DNA of 64,000 nt from Linnemannia hyalina (lineage: Eukaryota > Mortierellomycota > Mortierellomycetes > Mortierellales > Mortierellaceae): positions 558,001 to 622,000 of the forward strand of contig JAHRHY010000015.1 in assembly GCA_019671135.1 (NCBI GenBank), read 5' to 3'. Below are positions 49,056 to 61,595 of the stretch, one piece after another; the stretch's first letter is position 1, and each line of letters opens with the position of its first letter. Made by a program: the position numbers and the translations under genes. Under the pieces are notes generated by a model. It worked only from the letters and a program-made list of their open reading frames with translations. It was not told the DNA's origin and ran no database searches.

Positions 49056-49889
49056 ATAATACGTTCAGCGTTGTTGTGTTATGCAATTAATCGATGTCCT
49101 AATAGCCCGCGGAGGTGAATAAGGCTGGGTCGACTTATGTAATGTTTGACAATACGGTTCAAAGGAATGGGTATTAGTTGCCTGCGGTTGCGACAACAAG
49201 CAGCTTTGATACCGCCAGTGGCAACAAAGGAAAGATAAAGAAAGAAAATGGAAGGGTCGAGGGTCGTTGCATGATGGTTCAAGGACGACAACGGGAGAAG
49301 ACGAGCTGTCGATCCAGCAGCAGGGCATGATTAGTGTCTCCCCCTTTTCCCCCTCCGCTCGAAGCGAAGAAGTGAAGAAAGAGGGAAAAACGAATTGAAC
49401 CAGTCCTGATTGCTCAATTTCAGTTAAGAGCCAAGCCATCGGCGTCGACAAGGGTGAGAGCGTCGTGTGGTTTGAGTAAAGAAAGAGGACGAGTCCCCTT
49501 TGTGTGTCTCCTCCGACTCGTTCTTTTAGTGTGTTGCACCTTTGCAACCACTTTTCCTCCTCTCCCCTTCGTCTTCTTTCTCTTCTCTTTTTGCCACCAT
49601 CATCACTCGTACACAACAACATCAAGAACCACCCACAAACAGGCAGACATCCACTGTCCACAAACAACAAGCGACAGGAAACCAACAGCAATAACGACCG
49701 CCACCCAGGGTCAACCAGCCAGGCTTTGCTGGCCAGTCAGCGACCCACAAAAATAACAAAAAACTCACTTGCGGGATTATTTTCACCTCTATTTTCGACA
49801 TCGAGTTTCCCTTTGTTTGAACTTGTTATTTTCATCCGCATTCACATCCAAGTCAGGCCCATCCCCACAGGCTTGTAGAACTCGACAGT
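49056..49889 (+). other. Intergenic region before the ASH1-like gene
   Basis: Kinase 3' UTR at left, then a CT-rich leader (49545-49610) and A/C-rich sequence up to the ATG at 49890. No other gene seen. Confidence 0.5.
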
Positions 49890-52800
49890 ATGGCCATCAA
49901 GTCCAAGAAAAGGTACGCGTCTCACATCCTCACACCATAACTGGGCACACAACGCTCGGCGGTGTGAACCTTTTTTTTTTTTTCGTGATCACTCTTTTTG
50001 CTTCAACTACTCGAAAGGCCTCCCCTACAGCTGCCAATGGCCAAGCCATCAGGACCAACTCTCAACCACACTACAAATCCGACCTTGCGCATGAGATCCA
50101 GGATTCCTTCTTGTTCATGCCTCGCCTTCACGGAATCAGCCCTTTTCGACCGCACATGGCACAAGCAACTCTTAACTAACAATGCCTTTTTATTTATTTA
50201 TTTATTTATTTTTGCATTTTTTTCTGGTGCTTGTTTCCAGAAAACTGACACCCAGCGGGAGGAGCGCGGTAGAGGCCATGTCGACACTAACCCAAGCAGA
50301 GGCTGAGCTGGAGCGGGAAGAAGAGGAAATGTTAGCTATGACAAGGCTTTTGAAGCAGGTCGACGAGACCGAGGCGGTGTCGGTCGCCAGAAAGATGATG
50401 CTGGAGGCCAGTGGAAGCTCCGAGGTGCCAAACGGTGCGGGAGCAGAGTCAAGTGTAAACGGTCACTTAGAAGACTCTGTAACAGCACAACAGGACGATA
50501 CTATTGTGGATCAGTCGAGTCATGGTAAGATACAAGCGATATGGAGAAGGATCTGTGTTGTTGGCTTAGGCATGGTGGAAGACTCAAGATCCCATCGTTG
50601 CTGCGTGTCAATGAAAGTCATTTGGAAGTGTGTTTTCGCATACTAGTAGCTTCCTAATGTTCAAATCTACGTTCCCATTTCATTTCTTCTTTTCTTGTCA
50701 CCAGTGAATGGTGCGGCATCAACTATGAATGGTAGCACGACTGCATCGGAGCAGGACGGTGAACGCTGGGTGGGCAATCTCACTGTGGAGAACGTTGAGA
50801 GGCAGAACGACACCCATGAGAAGGAGCGTCTGGAGCAATCGCAGGATCTGGATCGAGATATCATATCGGCTCAACAGGAACTCTCCACCTCGGCTGCCGG
50901 TGTATCTACCGTTGCAGACGAGTCTGGGGACCACACGACCAAGCGATCAAGCCTTCGAGCCAGCGCTCGCAAGACTAATCAATCTCAGGACGGCCACAAC
51001 GGAACATCGACTGACGCGTCAAGTAGACCTGCTCGAGGTGTCTCCTCTGCCCGATCGGATGTGTCAGACAGCTATTCTTCCAATGACTCCATCGCCTCTT
51101 TGGCCGCAAACCTCCCCGTCATCTTCAGGCCCGATGATACCGAGGGCTCTACATCAGCGATTGTTTCTGGTTTTGAGATGAGCATCAAGGACTTAACTCA
51201 ACCACGTCTCAGCCAAGCCCTGATCTCCAGGAAGGCACGTACCATCTATGCTCCAGAGGCGACCAAGGCACAGCCAGTCCCCAGCAGTCCTGAGAATGTG
51301 AAACGCCGTCCCGGACGACCTCCAGGCTACTTTCTCGGACCCACATCCTGCGCATTCTGCCGTCAGCAGCACCGTCGATGCGACTACAACACCGTTTGCC
51401 ATCGTTGCATCAAGGCCAAGATACCCTGCGACCGTAGCGGGACAGTGGAACGACCCAGTATCATTGTACGGGAAGCCAGGATCCAGGCCAAGGCTGAAGC
51501 TGCGGCTGTGTTGGAGCTTGCTGTTGCTGCTGGTTATGCTGAGCAGCCCGATCCCAAAGTGGTGGTTAAACCCAAACCAAGAGCCACTACGACGGCTTCT
51601 CGTTCAAGTGCGCGAGTTCAGTCTTGGGATCAAGGGTCATCGTCATCATCATCATCAACAACTGGCTCAGCAGTGCGGGAGGGTGTAAAGCGAAGGCGCT
51701 CGCCAAGCCCAAGTTCCATCAGCAGGGACAACATCATCCAGCAGAGGGTCAAGAGGGTGGCTGCAGCAAGGAGTGCCAAAGCCCACGAGCCCAATCCACC
51801 CCTAAAGTCAAGCAGGGCAACAGCCGCCAACAGGAACAAAGCCGAATCATCTCGCCAAGGACCATCAAGCATATCTACCTCTGAGGATGAGCAGCCCGAG
51901 GTAAATGAGAGCGATTTTGCTGACTACAATGACGACCACATATCGACACAAGCGGATGGAGCCACCTCAACGACCTCCAACCCCACGTCAAGCACCTCTA
52001 CTCCCACTGCATCCAAAACCAAGAAAGTCCCAGTTGGCAGCAGCACTATTTCCAAGTTCGCTACTCTTGAAACGACCGTTCAACGAGCATACAAGAGTGC
52101 GGCAGAGCTGGCGCGGATCGCACCACCCAATGCCCTACAAAAAACCGCGAGGGTGAGAGTGAGGGTGGCAAAGACGGCAGATACGACAGGAAAGAGAAAG
52201 GCAGGACGACCACCAGGAGGGAAGTTTGTCCCCACATCGGCGCATTTGACACCAGCCAACCAAGCGATCCTCATTCGTGCTCAATCAGTCACCAATCCGC
52301 AGGCAGTTGAGCCAGAGACGATGCGGATGATGATGATGTTGAAACGCAGACCAGGACGACCTCCATGGAAACACACGTTACCCCAACCCGACCCAGTCGT
52401 CAAGAGGCCAGTGGGGCGACCCACGAACGCAGAGAGATTTGCGCTGAACCCAAGCTTGATCCCCCCTCCAAAGACTCTCGACCCTAACAGGCGTGGGCCT
52501 GGCAGACCTATTCGGTCACCCAATGCCCCTAATGCATCCACCAGTTCCTCTACTCAAGCCAAATCTCTCATCCCTGCCCCGTCCTCAAAGTCAAACTCTT
52601 CCAAGGCCACCTCCGCTCCCTCCAGGTCTGTTATTCCGGCGAAGCGCACTCATGCCACGGCGTCAGCCAGCCATGCCCAGGCTTCAGCCTCCACAAGTAC
52701 CGCTTCGAAAGGAAAATCGGTCGCCTCTCGAGCTGTGGACACTGTCGTAAGTGCTCTTCACTTTTTCCTTATTTTTATGTACTTGTGCTCTTCAAAGAGT

Positions 52801-53046
52801 ACTCATTTGAAATTGTCGACTTTCACGCGCATATAGGACGATGACACAGAGTCTAACAAGAGCGACCCTACCAAGTCGAATGTGCGTTTGGTGAAGAAGG
52901 CGTACCTCAAATCAGGGTTGTATTCATCGGATCTGAAGGTCAACCCGGACGAGAACGCGGCCAAGAATGGCAGGACATTGGGAGCTTCGAGGGCGATTGT
53001 GAGTAGTCGACAGCGGGCCAAGGCAGAGAGTGTGGTGGCAGCCGCC

Positions 53047-53081
<35 letters not shown>

Positions 53082-55387
53082 CTCTTTCTTTGAGTTGCCG
53101 ATCAACTATGGCTCCGTGTTGATATCGAGGCAGACGGATTTTACGTTGCCATTCGACATCATGCAGGCGTGGCAGCTGGGTCTGTTGCGCAAAACCGTAC
53201 AACCCGAGCCCTTCATCAAGATTCGAAGCAGTAAGCCTTTTTTTCATGCTGTATACCTTTACCATCAAATGTGAGGTATTGGCTGAGGTTGACACTGACA
53301 TTGCGGCCTTCTTTGTTTCCAATTAGACATCTTTGTGGAGCGTAAACGCCGGACAGAGACAAGCCCCATGGTCTGCCATTGTAAACCTCCACGCCCGGAT
53401 CAAGGGCGGATCGGCTGTGGTGATGATTGCTACAACCGAGTCATGTTTTACGAGTGTATCTCTGCGCATTGTCCCTGCGGAGACCTATGCTCGAACCAGC
53501 GGTTCCAAAAGAGACACAACGAAGACAACCTCCGTGTCATCTGGGTAAGAAAGTTCGAATATCGTGATCCTTCGGCTGCAACAGCAGAGGACCAGGCTAA
53601 TAACCCAGTTATGTTTTACCTCATTGAAATAATAGACTCAAGAACGTGGATTCGGTATTCAGACAACAGCTCCTATCAAGAAGGGGAACTTGGTCATTGA
53701 GTACCGTGGCGAGGTGATTTCTCAGGCAGAGTGTCACAAGCGCATGGAGGGCATTTACAAGAATAACAAAAACTTTTACTTTCTCGAGTATGAGAAGGGT
53801 GAGGTCGTGGATGCTTGTCAAAAGGGTACCAACGCTCGATTTGTCAACCACAGGTAAAGCTTCTGGATTGATGGCACGCCGCTTTCTTGTTCTATTGTAC
53901 ATATACCTGAAAATAGGTGCTGACATGAAAATTATATCTCTCTCATCAATTTTAGTTGCTCGCCGAACAGTCAGATTGAGAAGTGGTTCTTGAACGGCGA
54001 GATGAGCATTGGAATCTTTGCCGCGCAGGACATTCCTGCAGGAGCAGAGATCAGTTACGACTACAACTTTTCGTCGTTCAGTGGAGCACAGAAGCAAAAG
54101 TGTCGATGTGGAGCTCCCAACTGCCGCGGCTATATCGGCGAACGTCTCAGTAAGAACAAAGAGGCAGCAGCTATGGCATCAACCAAGGAGGTCTCAGGAC
54201 GATCCGGAAGCAAAGTCAGCGCGAAGAAGCGCAAAACCGGACGTCGCGGGGTAAGTTTTTATGCAATAACGAGATTCTTCCTACTGCATTGCTGAACCAT
54301 TTGTTCTTTTGTGATGTCTAATCTTGATTATTTACTTGTGCCATATTTTAGGTGAGCGAGCAGGATCCGTCCTCGCTGCGAATGGGCCAGATGCCGCGCG
54401 TTGGCTCAATTCGACAGCGCCAATCAGACAAGTACAAGGAAGGCAAGATGGCCGCAATCCGATACACGCGTCTCTTCTTGTTCCGTAACATCCGTCTTGT
54501 TGAATCAAAGGTACGCCTAAGACAGTCTAAATGGGATCATGACACAGCGAATGGGACGGGAACAAAAGTGCATGTACTTACTTTACTGTCTTTCGTTGAG
54601 CAAATAGTACGTGAAATATGCACAAACCAAGTCTAGGAGCTTCCAGGACAGGGTCTCTCCTACATGGCTTGCACAAGCGCGGGAATGCCGTAAACGCAGT
54701 CTGGAGGGCGTCATTGAGGAACTCCGAGAAAACGCTTCGGCGCAGGCTGCGGCAGTGAACCAGGAGCGCTTTGCTGCTGATCTTGAACATGCTGGGAGCA
54801 GCATTGCAGGCGATGATGCCTCAGAGTTCTTGCAGACGGCCTCTATTGTGGAGATCCAGGACACTGATCTGGAGGAGGAGGATGGTGGAGATGGTATAAG
54901 TCAATATGACTTGTCGGAAGAGCGTTCGCGCTCGCCTAGTCACGGAAGTCAGCAGCATTACACGGATGATGTGGATCAATATGAAGAAGAAGAATACGAG
55001 AAGGATTTTGAAGGGAATGCTGGTGGAGAAGAGTGTGCAGACGAGGAAGACGAGGAAGTTGAGGGATCGGCAGCTGGAGATGAGGCAGACGAGGAGGAGG
55101 AGGGAGAAGAAGATTTTGAAGTTGATGGTGATGAGGCCGATGCCGAGGAAGCCAATGGTGCTGGATCCACGACTGTGTTGGCGATCAATGGTGTGGGTAC
55201 CAAGAACCGATCCGAGTCTGCAGAGTCCTTGGGCTCGACTGTGGCGGCCGAATACTCACCCGTTTCAGTGCAGGGCTCAATTGATACCTTGGTGGAGGAT
55301 ACCAAAATGATGGAACCCATGGATGTGGTGGGTGCCAAATCAAGGAAGGGATATGCACCCCGTCGTCTCCGCAATCGAATTCTGTAG
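49890..55387 (+). CDS. ASH1-type SET histone methyltransferase with Zn2Cys6 and AT-hooks
   Basis: Predicted nuclear histone H3 lysine methyltransferase (ASH1/NSD/SET2 group, normally H3K36). Nine exons: 49890-49912, 50241-50524, 50705-52746, 52837-53230, 53327-53544, 53636-53853, 53956-54250, 54352-54510, 54608-55387; 1470 residues. The large exon 3 carries five AT-hook-like cores: KRRPGRPPG (51301-51327), KRKAGRPPG (52192 on), KRRPGRPPW (about 52342), KRPVGRPTN (about 52402) and RRGPGRPIR (about 52489). Right after the first is a six-Cys cluster, CX2CX6CX5CX2CX6C (51349-51429), with basic RQQHRR between Cys 2 and 3, the fungal Zn2Cys6 pattern. Exons 5-7 hold AWS (CHCKPP, CGDDCYNRVMFYEC, CPCGDLCSNQRFQKR), SET (ERGFGIQT, IEYRGEV, ARFVNHSCSPN, ISYDYNF) and post-SET (CRCGAPNCRGYIG). 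NRVMFYEC favours ASH1 over SET2. No PHD, bromo or BAH; the tail is acidic, ending RRLRNRIL. Confidence 0.9.
50188..50210 (+). repeat. (TTTA)n repeat in an intron
   Basis: Five to six TTTA units in intron 1 of the ASH1-like gene, about 30 bases before its acceptor. Confidence 0.8.
53047..53082 (+). repeat. (AAC)n coding repeat, Asn12
   Basis: Twelve AAC codons in a row in exon 4 of the ASH1-like gene, just upstream of the AWS-SET block. The use of one codon only points to recent repeat expansion. Confidence 0.9.
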
Positions 55388-55717
55388 ATCGAGTGCTGGT
55401 GATATTCGCGAATAGCCATCTCTCCACACTTTTTGCACGCAGATCTTTTTCTTTACCAAACTTGTATTTTCCAATTCATTACAATTCTTTTTCACTTTCA
55501 TGTATCATGTTCTTTCTTCATTTGCAACATAATATCAAATAAAAGCTCCTTCAGCCTCCATTCCTTCAGCAATGAGAAAAAAAAGCCGTTGTGGTAAAAA
55601 ATCTATACTTTATGAGTAACCCACTACCCGATTCACGCTTATGAAGTTCCTTGCATTGTTTAGTTGTTTGTTTGGTTTGGTTTGCTTGGTGTCGATGATC
55701 TATGTGAGATGTATGAT
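55388..55717. other. Short intergenic region between convergent genes
   Basis: 3' ends of the ASH1-like gene (+), with AATAAA at about 55538, and of NDUFB7 (-). Nothing else seen. Confidence 0.55.
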
Positions 55718-56479
55718 CTATTCGTCGGCGGCTTCGCGCTTCTTGTCCTCTGCTGCCTTCATTCTGCGCAAGTAACTAGTAAAACGGAAGTGAAAGAAAG
55801 GACGAAGGCTGTTTAGTATCCACATATCTTGCTGACAGGAGTCAGGGGTAGTTAAATTATCCCGATCTGGCATGGGCTTTTGATCCGGATATGTTTGATA
55901 TGGGGCTTCAATTGATAAGTTTTCGGAGTGTCCGGCATAACTTCCGGAGCTCTACTTCTTTGTTGCAGTGGGATCAATCGCATCCGTTCCTGAGTTGAGT
56001 CAAAATGCTTATCTAGCATCGGGTCGAAAATAGCATCCGGATCACGACGCGTCCTTTTGATCCTTGAACATAGTTCCTGAGCGTTTTTTTTTACTCTCCC
56101 GTTCTTTCCGATATGTAGTCGTGAGTTCGGAAAAAAAGGATATCCATGGTTGAGGTCGCTCTATAGTCTCCTTCTTTAGTGGCGAGGCAAGAGTTGAAGC
56201 CGTCCAAAGTTTTCCCTTGATTCCAACTGCTTTTTTTTGTTTTTGCCGTTGGGCTTCCGGCCCCCCTTTGCTGTTGTTTGGGGGTGGGGGGTAAGTAGGA
56301 GGAGGTCCTTACTCGTCGTATTGGCACTTCTCATAGATGTGGCGTTCGTCCTGGCACTTGAATGGGAGGTAGTAGGTCTCGGAGCGACACTTGTTGAGGG
56401 GGATCAAGAGGTCGGCGCAGAAATCGCGGTAGCCGAGAGGAAGACGAGCATCCTGCATTTCCTTTTGTGTGGCGGGCAT
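55718..56479 (-). CDS. NDUFB7: Complex I subunit NDUFB7 (B18)
   Basis: Accessory subunit of mitochondrial NADH:ubiquinone oxidoreductase, on the intermembrane-space side of the membrane arm. Two exons on the minus strand, 56479-56313 and 55775-55718, 74 residues. The N-terminus MPATQKEMQDARLPLGYRDFC matches the family. Twin CX9C motifs are complete: C-ADLLIPLNK-C and C-QDERHIYEK-C, the CHCH helical hairpin imported and oxidised by the Mia40 pathway. Exon 2 supplies the short charged helix YLRRMKAAEDKKREAADE. The intron is 537 bases. No presequence is needed for CX9C proteins. Divergent from Nse3, 230 bases apart. Confidence 0.93.
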
Positions 56480-56709
56480 GGCTTTTGGTTGTTGTCGTGT
56501 GTTGGAGTGGAGAGAGGGTGAGGAGGGGTTGAGATGATCTCCGAGGTCCAAGGAAAGAGGGACCTGGAAAGCGATTTTGAAACGTCACCGAGGCTGGATG
56601 GGTAGCGAGGGCAGCGTGAAATTCTAAATTCTGTTTGTCCGCTCATTGTAGTTTTAGTTTTTTTTACTCTCCTCCCAAACAGGAACCACAAAAGACTACA
56701 CGAACAAAC
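56480..56709. promoter_or_regulatory. Putative bidirectional promoter, NDUFB7/Nse3
   Basis: The 230 bases between the two proposed start codons must drive both genes. No TATA box is evident. The Nse3 start is itself tentative, so the right boundary may shift. Confidence 0.4.
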
Positions 56710-58371
56710 ATGGTACGACGGGACCGTTCATTCATGACAACAGGAAACCATGGAAAGAAGAAAAAGCTTCAGGACCATAGACAAGGCACCTCAAAACAAC
56801 ATCCTCTCATGGCGCTCTCGAAAACCTGACCCGTTTTTTCAATATTTTTTAATTTTACACAATCAACCATAGTCTGAACGCCGGCGGAGAATCGTCATAG
56901 ACGTAAGAAGACCTTTCTCTATTTATTTGGTTCCCTAGGCCCATGAGGAAAGGCATATCAAGTGGATACGTCCGCGCTACCAAACAACATGCCGTGCATT
57001 CAACATTTGATAACTCAACGCACTCTTGTTTACTTTACACGTTTTACAGGACGAGGACGATTATGGATCGAAAGGCAGTTCACAGAAGAGCAACGGCAAG
57101 CGTGGAGCACCTTCGAGCAGCCAGAGCCATTCTTCGGGATCACAGAAGCGGGTCATGCGCGACGTCGACGACGATTACAGTGATCAGGACGACCATGCAC
57201 CAAAAACGATCCGAGTAACGACTGTAGGATCTAAGGTCCACGATATCTTGCCCGAGGACTTTGAGCGGTTTGTCAAGGATACTGTGCGCCTCGCTATCTT
57301 CTCATCCCATTCTGAGGCTGCTACCGTCAAGAGAGATGATATCAAAGCTCGTAAGGAACTTTCTTTTTTTGCTTCAGGAGACATTGGGAGAGACAACTTG
57401 TTGGTGTTGTTGTTGTTGTTGTTGTGAGATGTGAGAGAGAGGAAGGAGTCTGACTATTTTTGCCACCAAACTTCTCTTGTTGAACTTGATATTAGTGTTG
57501 GGCACCCATACCAGACTGTACGACACTGTGTTTGAAAGAGCTCAGGAGCGACTTCGGAAGGTGTTTGGTATGGAGATGGCTGAACTTACCACCAAGGGCC
57601 GATCAGGAAAGAACGAGGAAAAAGGTATGACAAGGCTCGGCTCTGTTGGGGTTTCCCTTTTGTCTTACACTTCTACAGCCTCATACAGGAAATAGACATT
57701 GAAAACGACCCAACATTAATGTCGGCATTCACACAATGCTCAATCTAGGAACGAAGACCTATATCCTCAGGAATACGCTTCCATCAGACCTCTTGGGCAG
57801 CGAGTCTCTGGACTGGGATGATCAGTTGGAAGACCAAGGACTTTTGATGGTCATCCTGAGTCTTATCATGGTCCGCGAAGGAGTTATCTTCGAGAGTAAG
57901 TATTTCGGTCCTACGAACATTGAGTAGTTTGGGTGTTTTCACTGTACCTTGCGACCATTATTCAGCCCCTAACGCTCCCTCTCGTTGTTATTTACTTGGA
58001 TAGGCCATTTGAAGGAACATTTCAGACGATTGAAGCTTACGGAGGAGGGCGGTGACATTGACAAGAAGATGGACATGTTTATGAAGAGGCGGTACATTGA
58101 AAAGTCGAAGATGGAGTATTTGGACGACTCGGGCGAGAAGATCGAGATGGAGGTCCGTTGGGGTGCAAGGGCGAGGGCTGAGATTCCAGAGGAGAATGTT
58201 GTACGGTTTATTGAGGAGATCTTTGGACCGGAAGCGCCAAGGACTCTGCGCGAGAGTATTGTCAAGGCCTCCAACATCAAGATGAAGGCAGCACAGGACA
58301 ATGGTGCTGATGGTGCTGATGCAGCCGAGAACGGTGCACCTGGCTCCTCGAGCAATGTCATCCGTCTTTAA
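56710..58371 (+). CDS. NSE3: Nse3/MAGE subunit of the Smc5-Smc6 complex
   Basis: Winged-helix MAGE-domain protein that with Nse1 and Nse4 forms the DNA-binding head module of Smc5-Smc6, in nuclear DNA repair. Proposed exons: 56710-56712, 56873-56902, 57050-57350, 57496-57624, 57749-57895, 58004-58371; 325 residues. The MAGE homology domain is clear: DFERFVKDTVRLAIFSS, TRLYDTVFERAQERLRKVFGMEM, KTYILRNTL, DQGLLMVILSLIMVREGVIFE, HLKEHFRRL and FMKRRYIEK. The N-terminus is less certain: an exon consisting only of ATG (donor GTACGA) joined to a 30-base exon gives MSERRRRIVID, which leads in phase into DEDDYGSKG. An upstream or different first exon is possible. Intron 3 contains a GTT tract (57403-57426). 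Confidence 0.85.
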
Positions 58372-58883
58372 TTCATTTCTGTTGTTTTGCAATACGTGTA
58401 TAATATATATCCTTTCATTTTTTTTTGCTAATGAACAATGCATTAAGTAATTGACCATGGGCCATTGATATCGGCTGGATTACATTCAGGTATTTGACGT
58501 CCATTCATGCGGGCAAGGGCGGACTACTTTTCTCATGCAACCTGAAAGTCGAATTTTTGATTCTTAGTTGGCGACCCGCCACGTTCACTTCTCTCCTGTC
58601 AAGTGTCTTTCTCGGTTTTCTTTCTTTTCAGAACCTTTTTCCTTTTTTTCTTGTGCTCACTTCTGCTCCCTGTTCTTTCTTTCTCACTCCTTCTTCGTTC
58701 TCCTCGCTCTCTTCACCCATCCTCGCCCCAAAACCCATATACCCTTTCTTTCATCCCCTCTCCCTCCCTTGTCCACTCCCTTTCTTCATTCCCATTCACA
58801 TTCGCATTCACTCTCACACCCACAAACACACTCACACGGTTGACGTTCATCAGAAACACAGACACCCCCCAACTGTAACAACG
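58372..58883 (+). other. Intergenic region
   Basis: Nse3 3' end, then a long CT-rich leader (58590-58800) and a CACA-rich stretch before the kelch gene ATG. Nothing else seen. Confidence 0.55.
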
Positions 58884-61356
58884 ATGAAACTCTCCCTCCG
58901 GACAAACTTGTCCCTCCTGCCAGCCTTGCTATGCGTACTGCAGGGACTTAACGCACAAACACCACCCCTCGGCCCCATACTCTCCAGTCAAACTGTATCT
59001 ATCCTCGGCGACGAGCTCTACATCCATGGAGGTAGATCAAACTGCGGTTGACAACAACCAACCCCCTATTCAATTTTGATGGATCATGAACGGGTTCATA
59101 CACTGCTCTACTCTGTTTGTTGTGTGGTCGAACAGACTACAAAAAACCCCCCACATTGAACCACATGTCCTCGTCATGCAAATTGCCTCCTTCTAACACG
59201 GTTATTCTCACCTCAATGGCTTCAACTACATTTACCACCTCTCTGTGTGATAATAGGGTCAAGGCAAGACAGATTTATGGAGTCAGATTGCTCTTCAGAG
59301 TTGTGGCGCCTTCGACTCGGACAATCGGCAGCATGGAACTTATCGTCGGCAGCATGGGAGGAAGTTCCATTGAGAGAAGCGGCGGATGTGGTTCTACCAC
59401 CAGTGGCGGGACTGGGGCTTAAGACATTGGGGATCCCGGGCAACCAAACCGAGTCATTTGTCAACGGAACCATGACGATTGTACAGAGCATCTCGCCGTT
59501 TATGATTGAGTTTGGCAAGGGAGGCTGTCAAGACCAGAATGAGTTGGAGGAGGCAAAGGCGACAGCGGCGGGATCGAAATGGACACCATGGATAGGGTTC
59601 AATATCTACAACCCGGTGATGAATACGTGGGAGGTTGAGGATATGATGAACGATACGACTATCGACCTCGGGATCAACTTGACAGAGACGTTATCAATCG
59701 GCAATTGGCAGGCACCAACGGTGGCGATCGACTATATCAACTTTGCGTGGTATATAATCCTCCAGAGCACAGCACCATTACGACAGGTGATTCTTCGGAA
59801 GGATCTTGTGAGCTTGACAGAGTTTATGAGCAAGGTTGACTTGACGGAGAGCAGCTCAACCATGTTCCCAGTTGACTTGCTGTACGAAGGCTGGAATGTC
59901 ACCAGCATCTTGGATGAGAAGGCGCCGTTTGTCGACAAGGGCGTTGCGACGGTTGTGGGCGACAGGATTGTTATTCTTACGGGAACTGCTAACTCGTTCA
60001 CGCCTGGTGATACTCAGACGTCGCAGTTGCGTGGATGTGACCATGCCTATGTGTACTCGACGACGGCGCATACTTGGACAAGGCAGGAGCTGGTAAGGAA
60101 TTTCGAGTAGTAGCTTATTGTCACGACCAGAAGCAGAAATTCGTACCCTTTAGCTGCGCCCATACTAAGGTGTTTATGTTTCTTTATTGTCCGTATTTTT
60201 AGAAAGTGGCAGAGAATGAAGCCTTGCCAGATATCCGAGTGAAGGCAGCTTTCCTGACAGGTACGATATTACAAACGAGTCCCTGAGGATATTATCATTG
60301 CTGAACCTTCGTTAACACAGTGTTCTTTGTGTTTACGCGTAAACTAGTTGGTAAGAAGATATACATGTACGGAGGCGTCAAGCCATATCAGACTGTACTC
60401 AAGGACTTTTGGACTCTGGACACTGAGACGTGGACATGGCAGCGCGGACCCGATGGCCCAGGACCTCGTGCAGACCATACACTCTTGCAGTACTATGAGT
60501 ACATCTTTGTCGTATCAGGTAAGCTAGCGAGCATCATTTGCATATATAGGATAGCGACGCGTCTGCTCTGCTCGTTAACCATACTAACGAGTTTCTATTT
60601 TTTTTGTTCCTGTTAGGTTACAATGTGAGCCTAAATGTTCCTTTGACGGAGACGCTGCCGCTTATGGTGTTTGACACCAACACAACGAGCTGGACCGATA
60701 CCATCCGACCGACTCTCGATGCTGAAACGACATATGTGTCGGATATGACCCGGGCGGCAATTATCATTGGCACTGTGATCTTTGCAGTGGTGTTGATGGT
60801 AATCGCGCTGTCGACCCATTTGCTCCGAAAGTGGAATCAACGCAATTACATCAAGGGCTATGAGAATGTCGAGCTTGAGGAGCAACGAAGGAGGGCTGCA
60901 CAGGAATTGCCGTCGATATTGAAGAAAAGGTATCTGTCCGAGGGTGGCAATGGCGCTAATAGTGCGCCAGGATCGAACCGGGCAGGACGAGCTGTTGGCA
61001 TTCAGTCGGAGGTTCTCTTTGAAGACGAGGAGGGCGACTACAGTGACGGCAATGGGTCGTTTGATGGTGATGATGAATATGAGGATGATCATCATGGTGG
61101 TCAGAAGGTGTCGCTGTTGTCTCGGTCTCAACCCAACCCAAAGTCGAGGTCTCTTCAGGACCAGCAGCAGCAAGGGTTGGCACCACCACCACCACAGCGG
61201 GAGCGACGCGTGAGGATTCAGGAGCTGGTTGAGGAGGAGGAGGATGAGGAGGATGAGGATGAGTATGGTACGCTTGGGGAAGATGACGAGGACGATGATG
61301 ACGGTAGTGCAGTCATTGTTCGTCTCCCACCCGACCTCAGTGAGCGCGAGGAATAG
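58884..61356 (+). CDS. Single-pass membrane protein with kelch repeats
   Basis: Type I membrane protein with a luminal or extracellular kelch propeller. Five exons: 58884-59031, 59257-60092, 60203-60260, 60348-60518, 60617-61356; 650 residues. Signal peptide MKLSLRTNLSLLPALLCVLQ to LNAQ. The first kelch blade joins exons 1 and 2 as GDELYIHGGSRQD; later blades show FNIYNPVMNTWEV, HAYVYSTTAHTWTRQ, KKIYMYGGVKPY and FWTLDTETWTWQRGPDGPGPRADH. Several NxT/NxS sites suit glycosylation. One helix, AAIIIGTVIFAVVLMVIAL, is followed by basic RKWNQRN and a cytosolic tail with long Asp/Glu runs. The frame running through 59117-59422 in intron 1 was not used because joining 59031 to 59257 restores the glycine doublet of a kelch blade. 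Function unknown. AATAAA at about 61386. Confidence 0.87.
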
Positions 61357-61595
61357 CTAAGGCGCGCTTGAAAATGTCCAAGCTAAATAAATGCGCGCGC
61401 CGTTTGAATATCAAGCTTGTTTGCCAGTCAGTCAGTCAGCCAGGAAGTTGTGTCTTTGCCTGGCCCTGTCGACGTGTGTGAGCACATTCCCTCGGGGTTA
61501 CTTCCCACTGCCATTTATTCCTCTTCTTTTCTCCTTTCTTTCTTTTTCCTTTCACACCCCCACCTCCCCTTCCTCCACCCAACCATCCTACCACC

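Noticed and set aside
57625..57748. Extra exon in NSE3 reading ASYRK
   Set aside because: It hits a stop at once; skipping to 57749 gives GTKTYILRNTL in phase, as the MAGE domain needs.
59117..59422. Possible extra exon in the kelch gene
   Set aside because: Joining 59031 directly to 59257 restores the kelch HGGS blade and phase; the frame has no kelch motif and ends early.
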